A stretch of 64,000 nt of DNA, taken from the NCBI GenBank assembly GCA_964437445.1, contig CAYTGR010000004.1, positions 1-64,000 on the forward strand, written 5' to 3'. Below the pieces are notes generated by a model. It worked only from the letters and a program-made list of their open reading frames with translations. It was not told the origin of the DNA and did not search any database. A program made the position numbers and the translations under genes. The DNA comes from CAYTGR01 sp964437445. GTDB taxonomy: Bacteria > Chloroflexota > Anaerolineae > B4-G1 > SLSP01. The stretch's first letter is position 1; each line of letters opens with the position of its first letter. This document shows, piece by piece, positions 31,795 through 40,651 of the stretch.

Positions 31795-33633
31795 TTAAGT
31801 TCGCCCAAACTGCTGGGCCAATTGCTCAACAGAAAGCTGTAACACGGTCGGTCGCCCGTGAGGGCAGGTCCGGGGATTAAGGGTCTGTTCCAGGGCCCGG
31901 ACCAGGGTGGCCATTTCGTCAATGGAGAGGACCTGCCCGGCCTTGATCGCCGCCCGTTTACAGATTCGCCGGACCAGCTGCTCCTCCAACCCGGCCTGGA
32001 GGGGAGTGCGGTCACCGTCGCTGGCGGCCAGGTCGGCCAGCAGTTCGCGCGGCGGCATGTTGCGCAGCTGCGCCGGCAGGGCTCGCACCAGAAAGGTCCC
32101 CGGCCCGAACGGCTCTATCTCCATCCCCAACGTGTGTAGCGCAGGCAATAGCGCTTCCAGGCGGGCGGCCTCGTCCAGCGGCAACGTAACGGACTCCGGT
32201 TCCAAGAGTGGTTGCGCTGCGCTTTGCCCCTGAGTCCAGGCGGCGAGCATTTGCTCGTAGAGCACCCGCTCGTGGGCAGCGTGCTGGTCAATCAGGTACA
32301 TCCCCTCCGGCCCTTCAGCAACAATGAACATGGTGGCGATTTGCCCCACGACTCGCAGGGGCGGGAGCGCCGGGCGCGAAGGAGCCGGGGCCGCCACCGG
32401 GCGACTGGGGGCGGCCGGTGGGGGTGTAGGGAACGCTGCCCCGCCGGCATCCGCCGGGAGGATGAAGGGCCGGTGAACTGCTGCGGAGGGCGACGCTTGC
32501 TCTGCCGGTGCCTCGTCCAGCGAGAACTGGCGAGGTTGCAGGGCCGCCAGGCGCGCGCGCAGATCACTGGGCTCTGGCGCGCCAACCGGCGCTTCTGGCT
32601 CGGATGGGGGGGCCGGTTGCCAGCTGGCGGTGGTCGGCGCCATTTCCATGACTGTGGCCCGCACGGCGCGTTGCACCAGGCGGAAGATTGCGTCGGCGTC
32701 GCGGAAGCGCACCTCCGATTTGGCCGGATGCACGTTGACGTCCACTTCCTCCGGCGGTAGCTCCACCATCACAAACGCCACCGGGAAGCGGTTCACCGGC
32801 AGCAACGTGTGGTAGGCCTGGATGATGGCGTAGGTGATCCGCAGATCCTGGATCCACCGCCCGTTGATGAAGAGCGTGATGTAGCCCCGGTCGGCGCGGT
32901 GGACGGTGGTGGGGCCGACAAAGCCGGTGACCCGGCCGGGTTGGCCGGCCGTCAACTCGGGGGGGATGCTCAGCAAGCTAACCCCCAGCTCCATCCCATA
33001 GACCGCAAGCAGGACCTCGCGTGCAGCGCCGTTGCCCGGCGTGGAAAGCACTGCGGTCCCGTCATGGACGACCCGGAAGGCGACCTGCGGATAGGCAATC
33101 GCGTAGCGGGTCAGAAAGGCATCCGTATGCCGGCGTTCGGTCCGTTCGCTGTGCAGAAACTTGCGGCGGGCCGGCGTGTTGTAAAAGAGCTCCTCCACCA
33201 GCAATTCGGTGCCAGGCGGACGGCCTAAGGGCGCCTGGGCTACGAGCGCACCGCCCTCCAGCCGCACGCGGATGCCGGTCTCCTCGTGCACACTGCGCGT
33301 CGTGCAGGTGACGCGGCTGACCGAGGCGATGCTGGCCAGGGCCTCGCCGCGGAAGCCTAACGTCGCAATCCGCTCCAGATCATCGGCGGTGGTCAGCTTG
33401 CTGGTGGCGTGGCGCCGGAAGGCCAGCGGGACTTCCGCCGCGGGGATGCCGCTGCCGTTATCACGGACCCGGATCAGCGCTTTGCCCCCGTCGCGAGTTT
33501 CCACTTCCACGCGCGTGGCCCCGGCGTCCAGGCTATTTTCCACCAGCTCTTTGACGACCGAGGCCGGCCGCTCCACCACTTCACCGGCGGCAATGCGGGA
33601 GGCTACTTCTTCGGGCAACAATTGGATGCTCAT
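31795..33633 (-). CDS. mutL: DNA mismatch repair protein MutL
   Basis: 612 aa. N-terminal GHKL ATPase (about 1-330) with ELVENSLDAGA, DNGSGI and TLGFRGEAL; a variable Pro/Ala linker (about 340-430); C-terminal dimerisation/endonuclease domain. The endonuclease motif DQHAAHERVLYE and a terminal CPHGRP zinc-site motif are intact, so this is the nicking type of MutL used in bacteria without MutH. No mutS in the window. A promoter lies just upstream. Confidence 0.96.
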   Translation of the reverse strand: MSIQLLPEEVASRIAAGEVVERPASVVKELVENSLDAGATRVEVETRDGGKALIRVRDNGSGIPAAEVPLAFRRHATSKLTTADDLERIATLGFRGEALASIASVSRVTCTTRSVHEETGIRVRLEGGALVAQAPLGRPPGTELLVEELFYNTPARRKFLHSERTERRHTDAFLTRYAIAYPQVAFRVVHDGTAVLSTPGNGAAREVLLAVYGMELGVSLLSIPPELTAGQPGRVTGFVGPTTVHRADRGYITLFINGRWIQDLRITYAIIQAYHTLLPVNRFPVAFVMVELPPEEVDVNVHPAKSEVRFRDADAIFRLVQRAVRATVMEMAPTTASWQPAPPSEPEAPVGAPEPSDLRARLAALQPRQFSLDEAPAEQASPSAAVHRPFILPADAGGAAFPTPPPAAPSRPVAAPAPSRPALPPLRVVGQIATMFIVAEGPEGMYLIDQHAAHERVLYEQMLAAWTQGQSAAQPLLEPESVTLPLDEAARLEALLPALHTLGMEIEPFGPGTFLVRALPAQLRNMPPRELLADLAASDGDRTPLQAGLEEQLVRRICKRAAIKAGQVLSIDEMATLVRALEQTLNPRTCPHGRPTVLQLSVEQLAQQFGRT

Positions 33634-33645
33634 GGTTTGGCATCT

Positions 33646-33673
33646 ATTTTAACCGTATGGGGCGAAATAGCAA
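33646..33673 (-). promoter_or_regulatory. Promoter of mutL
   Basis: Minus strand TTGCTA (33668-33673), 16-nt spacer, TAAAAT (33646-33651), 12 nt before the ATG. Confidence 0.5.
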
Positions 33674-33717
33674 GGGGCACATTTCAGTTGTGAAGCAAAA
33701 GAAAAATTTATCTACTT

Positions 33718-33818
33718 TAACTCAAGCTGCTACCGGCTGGATTTTGACCACCGACCCCTGACGGACAGGCCACGATTTGTTCCCCAAAAATCGTCCGTTG
33801 TCCGTCGTCTGTGGTCAA
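33718..33818. repeat. Heptamer hairpin with element C arm
   Basis: The left end TAACTCAAGCTGCTACC (33718-33734) matches the arm of element C near 45.9 kb. It is followed by 7-mers TGACCAC, CGACCCC, TGACGGA, CAGGCCA and, inverted, TCGTCCG, TTGTCCG, TCGTCTG, TGGTCAA (33745-33818). The outer TTGACCA/TGGTCAA pair is exact. This fills most of the 341-bp mutL-arsR space; the rest is promoter. Confidence 0.7.
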
Positions 33819-33895
33819 AATGCGTGGCAATCCTTACCATAGCCAACAGCCAACTTGTCGGCACGGGGGCAACCTGGGCTACTGAAAGAGGTGAT

Positions 33896-33924
33896 TTGAC
33901 AAAACGCTTGTTTAGGGGTACGAT
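33896..33924 (+). promoter_or_regulatory. Near-consensus promoter of the arsR-ino1-pgsA-like operon
   Basis: TTGACA (33896-33901), 17-nt spacer, TACGAT (33919-33924). The best -35 box in the window. Confidence 0.75.
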
Positions 33925-33933
33925 GAGGCCATC

Positions 33934-33951
33934 TATAAACTTTTATTTATA
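33934..33951 (+). promoter_or_regulatory. Probable ArsR-family operator
   Basis: AT-rich palindrome TATAAA-N6-TTTATA beginning a few bases past the predicted transcription start, an autorepression position, in an otherwise GC-rich context. Confidence 0.55.
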
Positions 33952-33974
33952 AAAACTTTCTTTATACATGACCT

Positions 33975-34327
33975 ATGTTTGTTAGCCCTTCCATGGAAAG
34001 CAGCGCTCATTTGCGTTCTTTGGCGACCGAATTGCGGGCGCTGGCTTCTGTCCTGCGGCTGAAGATTCTGGCGGCTCTGGCGGACGGTGAGCACAATGTG
34101 ACCGATCTGAGCCAGCAATTGCGGGTGAGCCAGCCCTTGCTCTCCTGGCATTTGAACGAGCTGCGGCTGGCGGGCTTTGTGGAAGCCGAACGCGCCGGCC
34201 GTGAGGTGCGTTACCGGCTCAACCCGGCCCTGTTTCGTCAATTGACCCAGGATTTAGAGGCCCTCTTGGGCCTGCCGGCTAATGCTACAGCAACAGCAAC
34301 CATATCATCAATGGAGGTATTGGAAGA

Positions 34328-34331
<4 letters not shown>
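33975..34331 (+). CDS. ArsR-family winged-helix repressor
   Basis: 118 aa. Winged helix: ASVLRLKILAALADGEHNVTDLSQQLRVSQPLLSWHLNELRLAGFVEAERAGREVRYRLN, with the recognition helix SQPLLSWHLNEL. No ArsR/SmtB metal-site cysteines (no CxC), so the signal is unlikely to be a thiophilic metal. The first ATG is 33975; ATG 33993 is an alternative. The stop overlaps the ino1 start by 4 nt, so the regulator and inositol enzyme are coupled. Confidence 0.88.
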
Positions 34332-35428
<1,097 letters not shown>

Positions 35429-35457
35429 ATCTTGTTGGCAAATTGGAGGAGGTCAGG

Positions 35458-36072
35458 ATGGAGCGGGCTGGCGCGAAACGGTACGAGACGTTGACCGACT
35501 GGCTACGGGCCCAGGCGGGCGGGATATTGACGCCGCTGGCGCAGTGGCTGGGAAAACTTGGATTTCACCCGAACACGATCACGCTGTTGGGGTTGGGGCT
35601 GGCAGTCGCCGTGGCGGCCGTCATTGCCTCGGGCCGCTTGACGCTGGCCGGGGTATTGCTGATCCTGACTTCGTGGATGGATGCTCTGGATGGAGCACTG
35701 GCCCGCGCCACCAATTCTAAGAGCCGCTTTGGGGCCTTTCTGGACTCCACGCTGGACCGCCTTTCTGAAGGGGCCTTGCTCTGTGGGCTGCTCGTCTGGG
35801 CGTTGCCGCGTGGCTCTGTGTTGGAGATCTACTTGATCTTTGGGGTGCTCCTGGGCTCGGTGATGGTCAGCTACACGCGGGCGCGCGCCGAAGGGGTGGG
35901 CTATCAGTGCAAGGTGGGGCTCTTTACGCGGGTGGAGCGGGTGCTGGTGTTGGCGCTGGGGCTGCTCCTGAACTGGATCCGTCCCATGCTGATCGTCATG
36001 GTGGTGCTGACCTGGATCACGGTGCTCCAACGGGTCTGGTATGTCTACCGGGAATCGCGGCAGGACCCGTAA
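35458..36072 (+). CDS. CDP-alcohol phosphatidyltransferase, probable phosphatidylinositol-phosphate synthase
   Basis: 204 aa, about six membrane helices. The full catalytic motif D-x2-D-G-x2-A-R-x8-G-x3-D-x3-D is present (D75, D78, G79, A82, R83, G92, D96, D100). Fold alone covers PgsA and PIP synthases; the direct operon link to ino1 suggests inositol-1-phosphate is the acceptor, giving phosphatidylinositol phosphate. This specificity is inferred. ATG at 35458 follows GGAGGAGGT. Confidence 0.85.
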   Translation: MERAGAKRYETLTDWLRAQAGGILTPLAQWLGKLGFHPNTITLLGLGLAVAVAAVIASGRLTLAGVLLILTSWMDALDGALARATNSKSRFGAFLDSTLDRLSEGALLCGLLVWALPRGSVLEIYLIFGVLLGSVMVSYTRARAEGVGYQCKVGLFTRVERVLVLALGLLLNWIRPMLIVMVVLTWITVLQRVWYVYRESRQDP

Positions 36073-36093
36073 CCGATCCGGCCTGACTTAGGG

Positions 36094-36125
36094 CAAGGGG
36101 CGAGCTTTGAATAGCTCGCCCCTTG
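36094..36125. terminator. Bidirectional hairpin between convergent genes
   Basis: Perfect 13-bp stem CAAGGGGCGAGCT (36094-36106) / AGCTCGCCCCTTG (36113-36125), 6-nt loop, no strong T-run. Confidence 0.6.
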
Positions 36126-36166
36126 TGGTTGGGAACCACGGACCGCCAGCGGGGGCTGCGGTCAGA

Positions 36167-38611
36167 TTATTGGGCAAAGAGCAGGAAATCCAGATGGGCG
36201 TATTCCACGACGCCATCCTGGAGTAGCCGCTGCGCGATCTCCCACTCCTGTCCCGCCGGGACGGCCATCAGCCAGCCGTCCTCAGGGGCCAGCTGCGCCA
36301 GCGGCTCCACGGTGTAAGCGCGGAGCGTGTCGGCCTGAGCGGCGAGGTTATGGGCGCGCAGGCCAACGATGAGCCGGCCCGGCACATAGCTCCCCGGCGG
36401 AGGTGGGGTCGTCTCTGTGGTCGCTGCCTGGAGCGTGGTCCCGCTCAGCGCGGTTGGCTTGCAGAGCGAACTGGCGCGCGTGGTGCCGGTGATGACTGCG
36501 CCCGGCGCATCAATCCGCCCGCAACCGAAATCATTGTCGCGTCCGGCCGGCCCCAGGTCCCTGGCGTTGTCTAAGATGGCTGCCGCGACCTGTTCTGGCG
36601 TGTAGGCGGGAGAGCGAGCCCAGACGAGCGCCGCTAACCCGGCCACGAAGGGTGTAGCCATGGAGGTGCCGTCCATGGAAGCGTAATCCGGCGAGGGCCA
36701 GTAGGTGCTGTAGATGTCATCGCCGGGGGCAGCGATGTCTACCACGGTCCCGCTGTTGGAGAACCAGGCGCGGGCGTCGTTGGAGTCGGTGGCGGCGACC
36801 GTCAACACATAAGGGCAGTTGGCCGGCACGACCTGGTTGGCGTTGCCAGCCTCGTTGCCGGCAGCGACGATGTTCAGGACGCCGTGGTCGTAAGCATACT
36901 TCAGCGCATTGACCAGATCGGGATAATTAACGCACTGGAGGTTGTAGACGGGGTCGCTGCCCAGGCTCATGTTGATGATTTTAGCGCCGTGATCGGTGGC
37001 GTAGTAGAGAGCTGGGATCAGATCGTCAAAGCTGCCGTTTCCCTCTTGATTCAATACCTTGAGTGGCAGTACCGTGACGTTCCAGCCCAGGCCGGCTACG
37101 CCGATCCCGTTGTTGGTCGCGGCCGCAGCGATGCCGGCGACATGGGTGCCGTGACCATCGTCATCCTGAGCGGTGTCGTCGTTGTTGACATAATCCCAAT
37201 CTATGTCGCTCCGCAGCTGGCCGCTGAGATCAGGGTGGCTGAAGTCAGCACCGGAATCTAACACGGCAATCAAAATCCCCTCGCCCTGAGAAACGCCCCA
37301 GGCCAGGGGGGCATTGATTTTGGCCAACCCCCATTGGCTGCCATAAGCCGGATCGTTGGGGGTCACGGGGAGGATGGGCGGGCTGTAAGCGCGCATCACC
37401 AGCGGCAGATAGGCGCGGTAGAACGGCGCGTTGGTGACGTTCAAGACCAGGGGGATCCATTTGGGCGTCCCGACGGTGGTCGTTGGGCTGGTCACCGTCA
37501 CTGTGACCGTGCCGGTGTAGACGCGGACGGTGGCAGTGCTGAAGGTGGTCGGCGTGATCCAGAACGAGTCCGGCGTGGTGCCCAGGGTTGGGGCGAGAGT
37601 GTACCAGGTGCCGGTGCTGGCGATCAGCCAGGAGAGCAGGTCGCCGGTGCTGGTGTTCTGGGGGGTCAGCTGCGCCCGGGCCGGCAACAGGAGCCGGTCC
37701 GGGATGCTGTAGGTGAACGTGACGACATCCGGCAGACCGCCCAGGGTCGGGGTGAACGAACGGGTCAGCCGGATCGTGTCGCTGGTGACGTGGGTGTTGG
37801 TGCCGTCGGTCATCTCGGCCCAGACGGCGTGTTCGCCGGCACTCCAGGGAAGGTCCCAGGTCAGCGTGCTGGTGAACGTTTGCCAGGTGCTCCAGGTGTT
37901 ATTGTCGTTGCGCAGTCGCATCTGCGGCCAGACACCCTGGCCGTAAATGTAGAGTGAGACGCGGTAATGGTCGGTGGTTGCGGCCTCGCGGTTGATCACC
38001 AGCGGGTAGAAACCGGTGCGCCGCCCAAAGTCCTGGGCCCAGTAATAACCATAGCTGCCGCCTTGATAGTAGCCGACCCCGAGTTCCCAATAGCTGGCAC
38101 TGAGGATATTGTCACGGTGGCCGGCCGTGCTGCTCATCCAGGCATTCATGACGTCGGTAGGGGTGGCGTAGCCGGCGGCGATGTTTTCGCCCAACCATTG
38201 CCAGCCAGTATAGTAGCTGGCGATGCGGGCGCTCCAGGCGCAAGTTTTGACTAAGGTGCCGCCGCTCCGGTCGTAGGTATCGTGGTTGAAGTAGTCATCC
38301 GCTGCCATGTCGGTGGCGTGATAACGGGTTGATTGGGTCAGCGCCGGCACCAGCTTGAGCGGCGGCAGGTTGCCGTTGGCCAGCCGCTCGGCGTTGACCC
38401 GTTCTACGACCTGCTGCTCGTAGCCGGCATTGCTGCTGGGGATTCCATAGACGCCGCCACAACCGGTGTAACAGGCACCCAATTCGCCGCCGGGGGTGGC
38501 GGTTACCGGCAGGCCGATGGTGGGGGGTGGGGGGGTCTGGGCTACGCCGGCGGCAGCCAGGCCTAAACTCAAGCCAACCATAAGGATCAGGCTCAACCAG
38601 CGGATCTTCAT
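36167..38611 (-). CDS. Secreted CAP domain-subtilase (S8) fusion protease
   Basis: 814 aa. Signal peptide (about 1-24); CAP/SCP domain (about 60-195; NAERLANGNLPPL, GENIAAGYATP, AGHRDNIL, WAQDFG); a spacer with Thr-rich beta segments; then a subtilisin domain with triad D452 (VLDSGAD), H490 (DGHGTHVAG), S650 (GTSMATPFVAG). A C-terminal domain of about 90 residues follows. The YLPLVMR segment before the protease is a typical export/anchor-adjacent motif in Chloroflexota, as I recall it. It should act outside the cell. CAP and S8 in one chain is unusual. Confidence 0.88.
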   Translation of the reverse strand: MKIRWLSLILMVGLSLGLAAAGVAQTPPPPTIGLPVTATPGGELGACYTGCGGVYGIPSSNAGYEQQVVERVNAERLANGNLPPLKLVPALTQSTRYHATDMAADDYFNHDTYDRSGGTLVKTCAWSARIASYYTGWQWLGENIAAGYATPTDVMNAWMSSTAGHRDNILSASYWELGVGYYQGGSYGYYWAQDFGRRTGFYPLVINREAATTDHYRVSLYIYGQGVWPQMRLRNDNNTWSTWQTFTSTLTWDLPWSAGEHAVWAEMTDGTNTHVTSDTIRLTRSFTPTLGGLPDVVTFTYSIPDRLLLPARAQLTPQNTSTGDLLSWLIASTGTWYTLAPTLGTTPDSFWITPTTFSTATVRVYTGTVTVTVTSPTTTVGTPKWIPLVLNVTNAPFYRAYLPLVMRAYSPPILPVTPNDPAYGSQWGLAKINAPLAWGVSQGEGILIAVLDSGADFSHPDLSGQLRSDIDWDYVNNDDTAQDDDGHGTHVAGIAAAATNNGIGVAGLGWNVTVLPLKVLNQEGNGSFDDLIPALYYATDHGAKIINMSLGSDPVYNLQCVNYPDLVNALKYAYDHGVLNIVAAGNEAGNANQVVPANCPYVLTVAATDSNDARAWFSNSGTVVDIAAPGDDIYSTYWPSPDYASMDGTSMATPFVAGLAALVWARSPAYTPEQVAAAILDNARDLGPAGRDNDFGCGRIDAPGAVITGTTRASSLCKPTALSGTTLQAATTETTPPPPGSYVPGRLIVGLRAHNLAAQADTLRAYTVEPLAQLAPEDGWLMAVPAGQEWEIAQRLLQDGVVEYAHLDFLLFAQ

Positions 38612-38672
38612 CGCGCACCTCCTCTAAAGTATGAAGGCGGAAAGCGGAAGGATGAAGCAAAATTTTGAGTTT

Positions 38673-38720
38673 GTAGTGAGGCGCTTGAGCGCCGTCTGCC
38701 GCGCTAAAGCGCGTTACTAC
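38673..38720. repeat. Dispersed double-hairpin element A, copy 4 (best preserved)
   Basis: Outer GTAGT (38673-38677) / ACTAC (38716-38720); inner GGCGC-TTGA-GCGCC (38680-38693) and CGCGCT-AA-AGCGCG (38700-38713). All three stems are perfect. Confidence 0.85.
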
Positions 38721-38726
38721 AAGCCA

Positions 38727-38763
38727 ATTCTCATCCCACCGCTGGTGATCATGGGGAATTCCC
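38727..38763 (+). repeat. Dispersed element B, copy 4
   Basis: ATTCTCATCCCACCGCTGGT followed shortly by ATCATGGGGAATTCCC; 6 nt after element A, as in copy 1. Middle segment (ACGCCAGG) is deleted. Confidence 0.75.
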
Positions 38764-38846
38764 TGGTAGGGCACTTCAGTTTGCTGCCAGGGCGAGCTAA
38801 AGTTCACGGTACGTTTGCTACGGATTGATTGACCCCTTGACTATCT

Positions 38847-39905
38847 TTAAAGGATCAGACAGGCGTCCCCAAAGGAAAAGAAACGATACCGTTCTTGCAC
38901 GGCCTCGGCGTAGGCGCGGCGGATCAACTCTGTTCCGGCAAAGGCCATGACGAGTGCCAACAGGGTGCTGTGCGGCAGGTGAAAGTTCGTGATCATCAGA
39001 TCTACGACGCGGAACTGAAAGCCGGGGGTGATGTAGAGGTCGGTGAAGCCCTCAAACGGGCTGAGCGTGCGCCAGGCACAGGTCCCCTCGGCGCAGAGCA
39101 GGCCCTGCCGGGCGGCGGTCTCTAAGATGCGGACGCTGGTGGTGCCAACCGCAACCACGCGCCCGCCCGCCAATCTGGTGCGGTTGATTTCCTCGGCGAC
39201 CTCCGGGCTGAGCCGGCCCCACTCGCGGTGAATGGTGTGTGCTTCCACCTCCTCTTCGGCGATGGGGCGGAAGGTGTCCAGCCCGATGTGCAGGGTGACG
39301 AAGGCGAAACGGATCCCTTGCTCGCGCAATGCCAGCATCAACTCCGGCGTGAAGTGCAGTCCGGCCGTCGGGGCGGCGGCACTGCCGGGCTGCCGGGCAT
39401 AGACGGTCTGGTAGCGTTCCGGGTCCTCCAACGGGCGGTGGATGTAGGGCGGGAGCGGCGTGACGCCGAGTGTCTCCAGCCAGGGGTCTACCGGCTCGGA
39501 GAAGACCAGCGTCCGCTCGCCGCGTTCGCCGTTGGCGGTGATCTCGGCGGTCAGCGGCGTCGGCTCCGAGCCATGGAAGAAGCGGAGCTGTGTCCCAACG
39601 CGGGTGCGCGCCCCGCCGACGAGTGCGCGCCACGCTGCTCCCTCCAGCGGGCGGAGCAGTAGTACTTCTACTTTGCCACCGCCGGGTTCCTTGTGTGCAA
39701 AGAGGCGTGCCGGGATGACGCGGCTCTCGTTGGCGACCAGCAGGTCGCCGGGCCGGAGGTAGTCGCCGATCTCGCGGAAGTAGCGGTGCTCCAGCTGGCC
39801 GGTGGCACGGTGCATGACGAGTAGCCGGGAGGCGTCGCGTGGTTCCAGGGGGGCCTGAGCAATCAGCTCGGGCGGCAGGTCGTAATCCAGTGCAGTAGTT
39901 TTCAC
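38847..39905 (-). CDS. queA: S-adenosylmethionine:tRNA ribosyltransferase-isomerase
   Basis: 352 aa, full length. It transfers and isomerises the ribosyl of SAM onto 7-aminomethyl-7-deazaguanine in tRNA, making epoxyqueuosine. Recognisable by DYDLPPELIAQAPLEPRDASRLLV, ANESRVIPARL, AAPTAGLHFTPELM and TNFHLPHSTLL. tgt and other queuosine genes are not in the window. Confidence 0.96.
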   Translation of the reverse strand: MKTTALDYDLPPELIAQAPLEPRDASRLLVMHRATGQLEHRYFREIGDYLRPGDLLVANESRVIPARLFAHKEPGGGKVEVLLLRPLEGAAWRALVGGARTRVGTQLRFFHGSEPTPLTAEITANGERGERTLVFSEPVDPWLETLGVTPLPPYIHRPLEDPERYQTVYARQPGSAAAPTAGLHFTPELMLALREQGIRFAFVTLHIGLDTFRPIAEEEVEAHTIHREWGRLSPEVAEEINRTRLAGGRVVAVGTTSVRILETAARQGLLCAEGTCAWRTLSPFEGFTDLYITPGFQFRVVDLMITNFHLPHSTLLALVMAFAGTELIRRAYAEAVQERYRFFSFGDACLIL

Positions 39906-39974
39906 CCGTTTCTTAATCCTTTATCTGACAAATCCGAAACTCTCTCCCCGTTACTGGCCATCACTCACTTCTCA

Positions 39975-40616
39975 CTACCGGTCTTCTCTCTCCGCCAACG
40001 TCCGCAACCCGACGGTGACCCGGCGCGGGGGTTCGGTGAGCAGGCCGACGCGCTCCCAGCTCTGTCCTAAGCGCGTCAATTTGGTCCGCGAGATGCGGCC
40101 GGGGAAGGCACGCAACAACGCCTCCAGCTTGAAGTCGCCACCCAGCTCGTTGACGGCATAGGTGACCAGCTCGCGCTCCAACGGGGTGAGGGTGGGGAAA
40201 GCGGCCGGCGGCCGGATGGCCGGATTGAGGATCGCGGCGCGGAGCATCTCCAGCCAGTGGGCAGCATCTTCAATCAGGTAGCCCATCTGGAAGTAGAGCC
40301 GGTTGGACCATTCGGCCTCGCCCTCCAGATCGTGAATGAAGGGCGGCGAAGTGGCGAGCGTCCCGTAGGCAGCGAAGGGGAAATCGGCCGCGTTGAAGAC
40401 ACCGACGTTGGGCGAGGCGGCTTCGGCACGGATCACGTCCCAGCGCTGTTCGGTGATGCAATAATCCAGCGCGAAGGTGACTAAGATGCCGCCGGGTAGC
40501 CGCCAGTACCAGGCCGCGCCTAAGCGCCCCTGGTAGCCGTCGGCGCGTTGCCCGATCTCGCCCATGATCTGATCGGCCAACGCTAAGGCTTGAAACGAAG
40601 GGTAAAAGTGGGCCAT
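39975..40616 (-). CDS. Conserved-looking protein of unknown function
   Basis: 213 aa, soluble, no signal peptide. GAGGAGACC precedes the ATG. The middle has aromatic-rich stretches (AAWYWRLPGG, NRLYFQMGYLIEDAAHW), and the C-terminal 60 residues look like a small helical, possibly winged-helix domain (LEALLRAFPGRISRTKLTRLGQSWERVGLL). It lies between queA and the CCA/DHH gene on the same strand. I do not recognise a family. Confidence 0.7.
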   Translation of the reverse strand: MAHFYPSFQALALADQIMGEIGQRADGYQGRLGAAWYWRLPGGILVTFALDYCITEQRWDVIRAEAASPNVGVFNAADFPFAAYGTLATSPPFIHDLEGEAEWSNRLYFQMGYLIEDAAHWLEMLRAAILNPAIRPPAAFPTLTPLERELVTYAVNELGGDFKLEALLRAFPGRISRTKLTRLGQSWERVGLLTEPPRRVTVGLRTLAEREDR

Positions 40617-40651
40617 AAGGTCTCCTCAAGCTAAGAATTAAGGAGCAGAGA

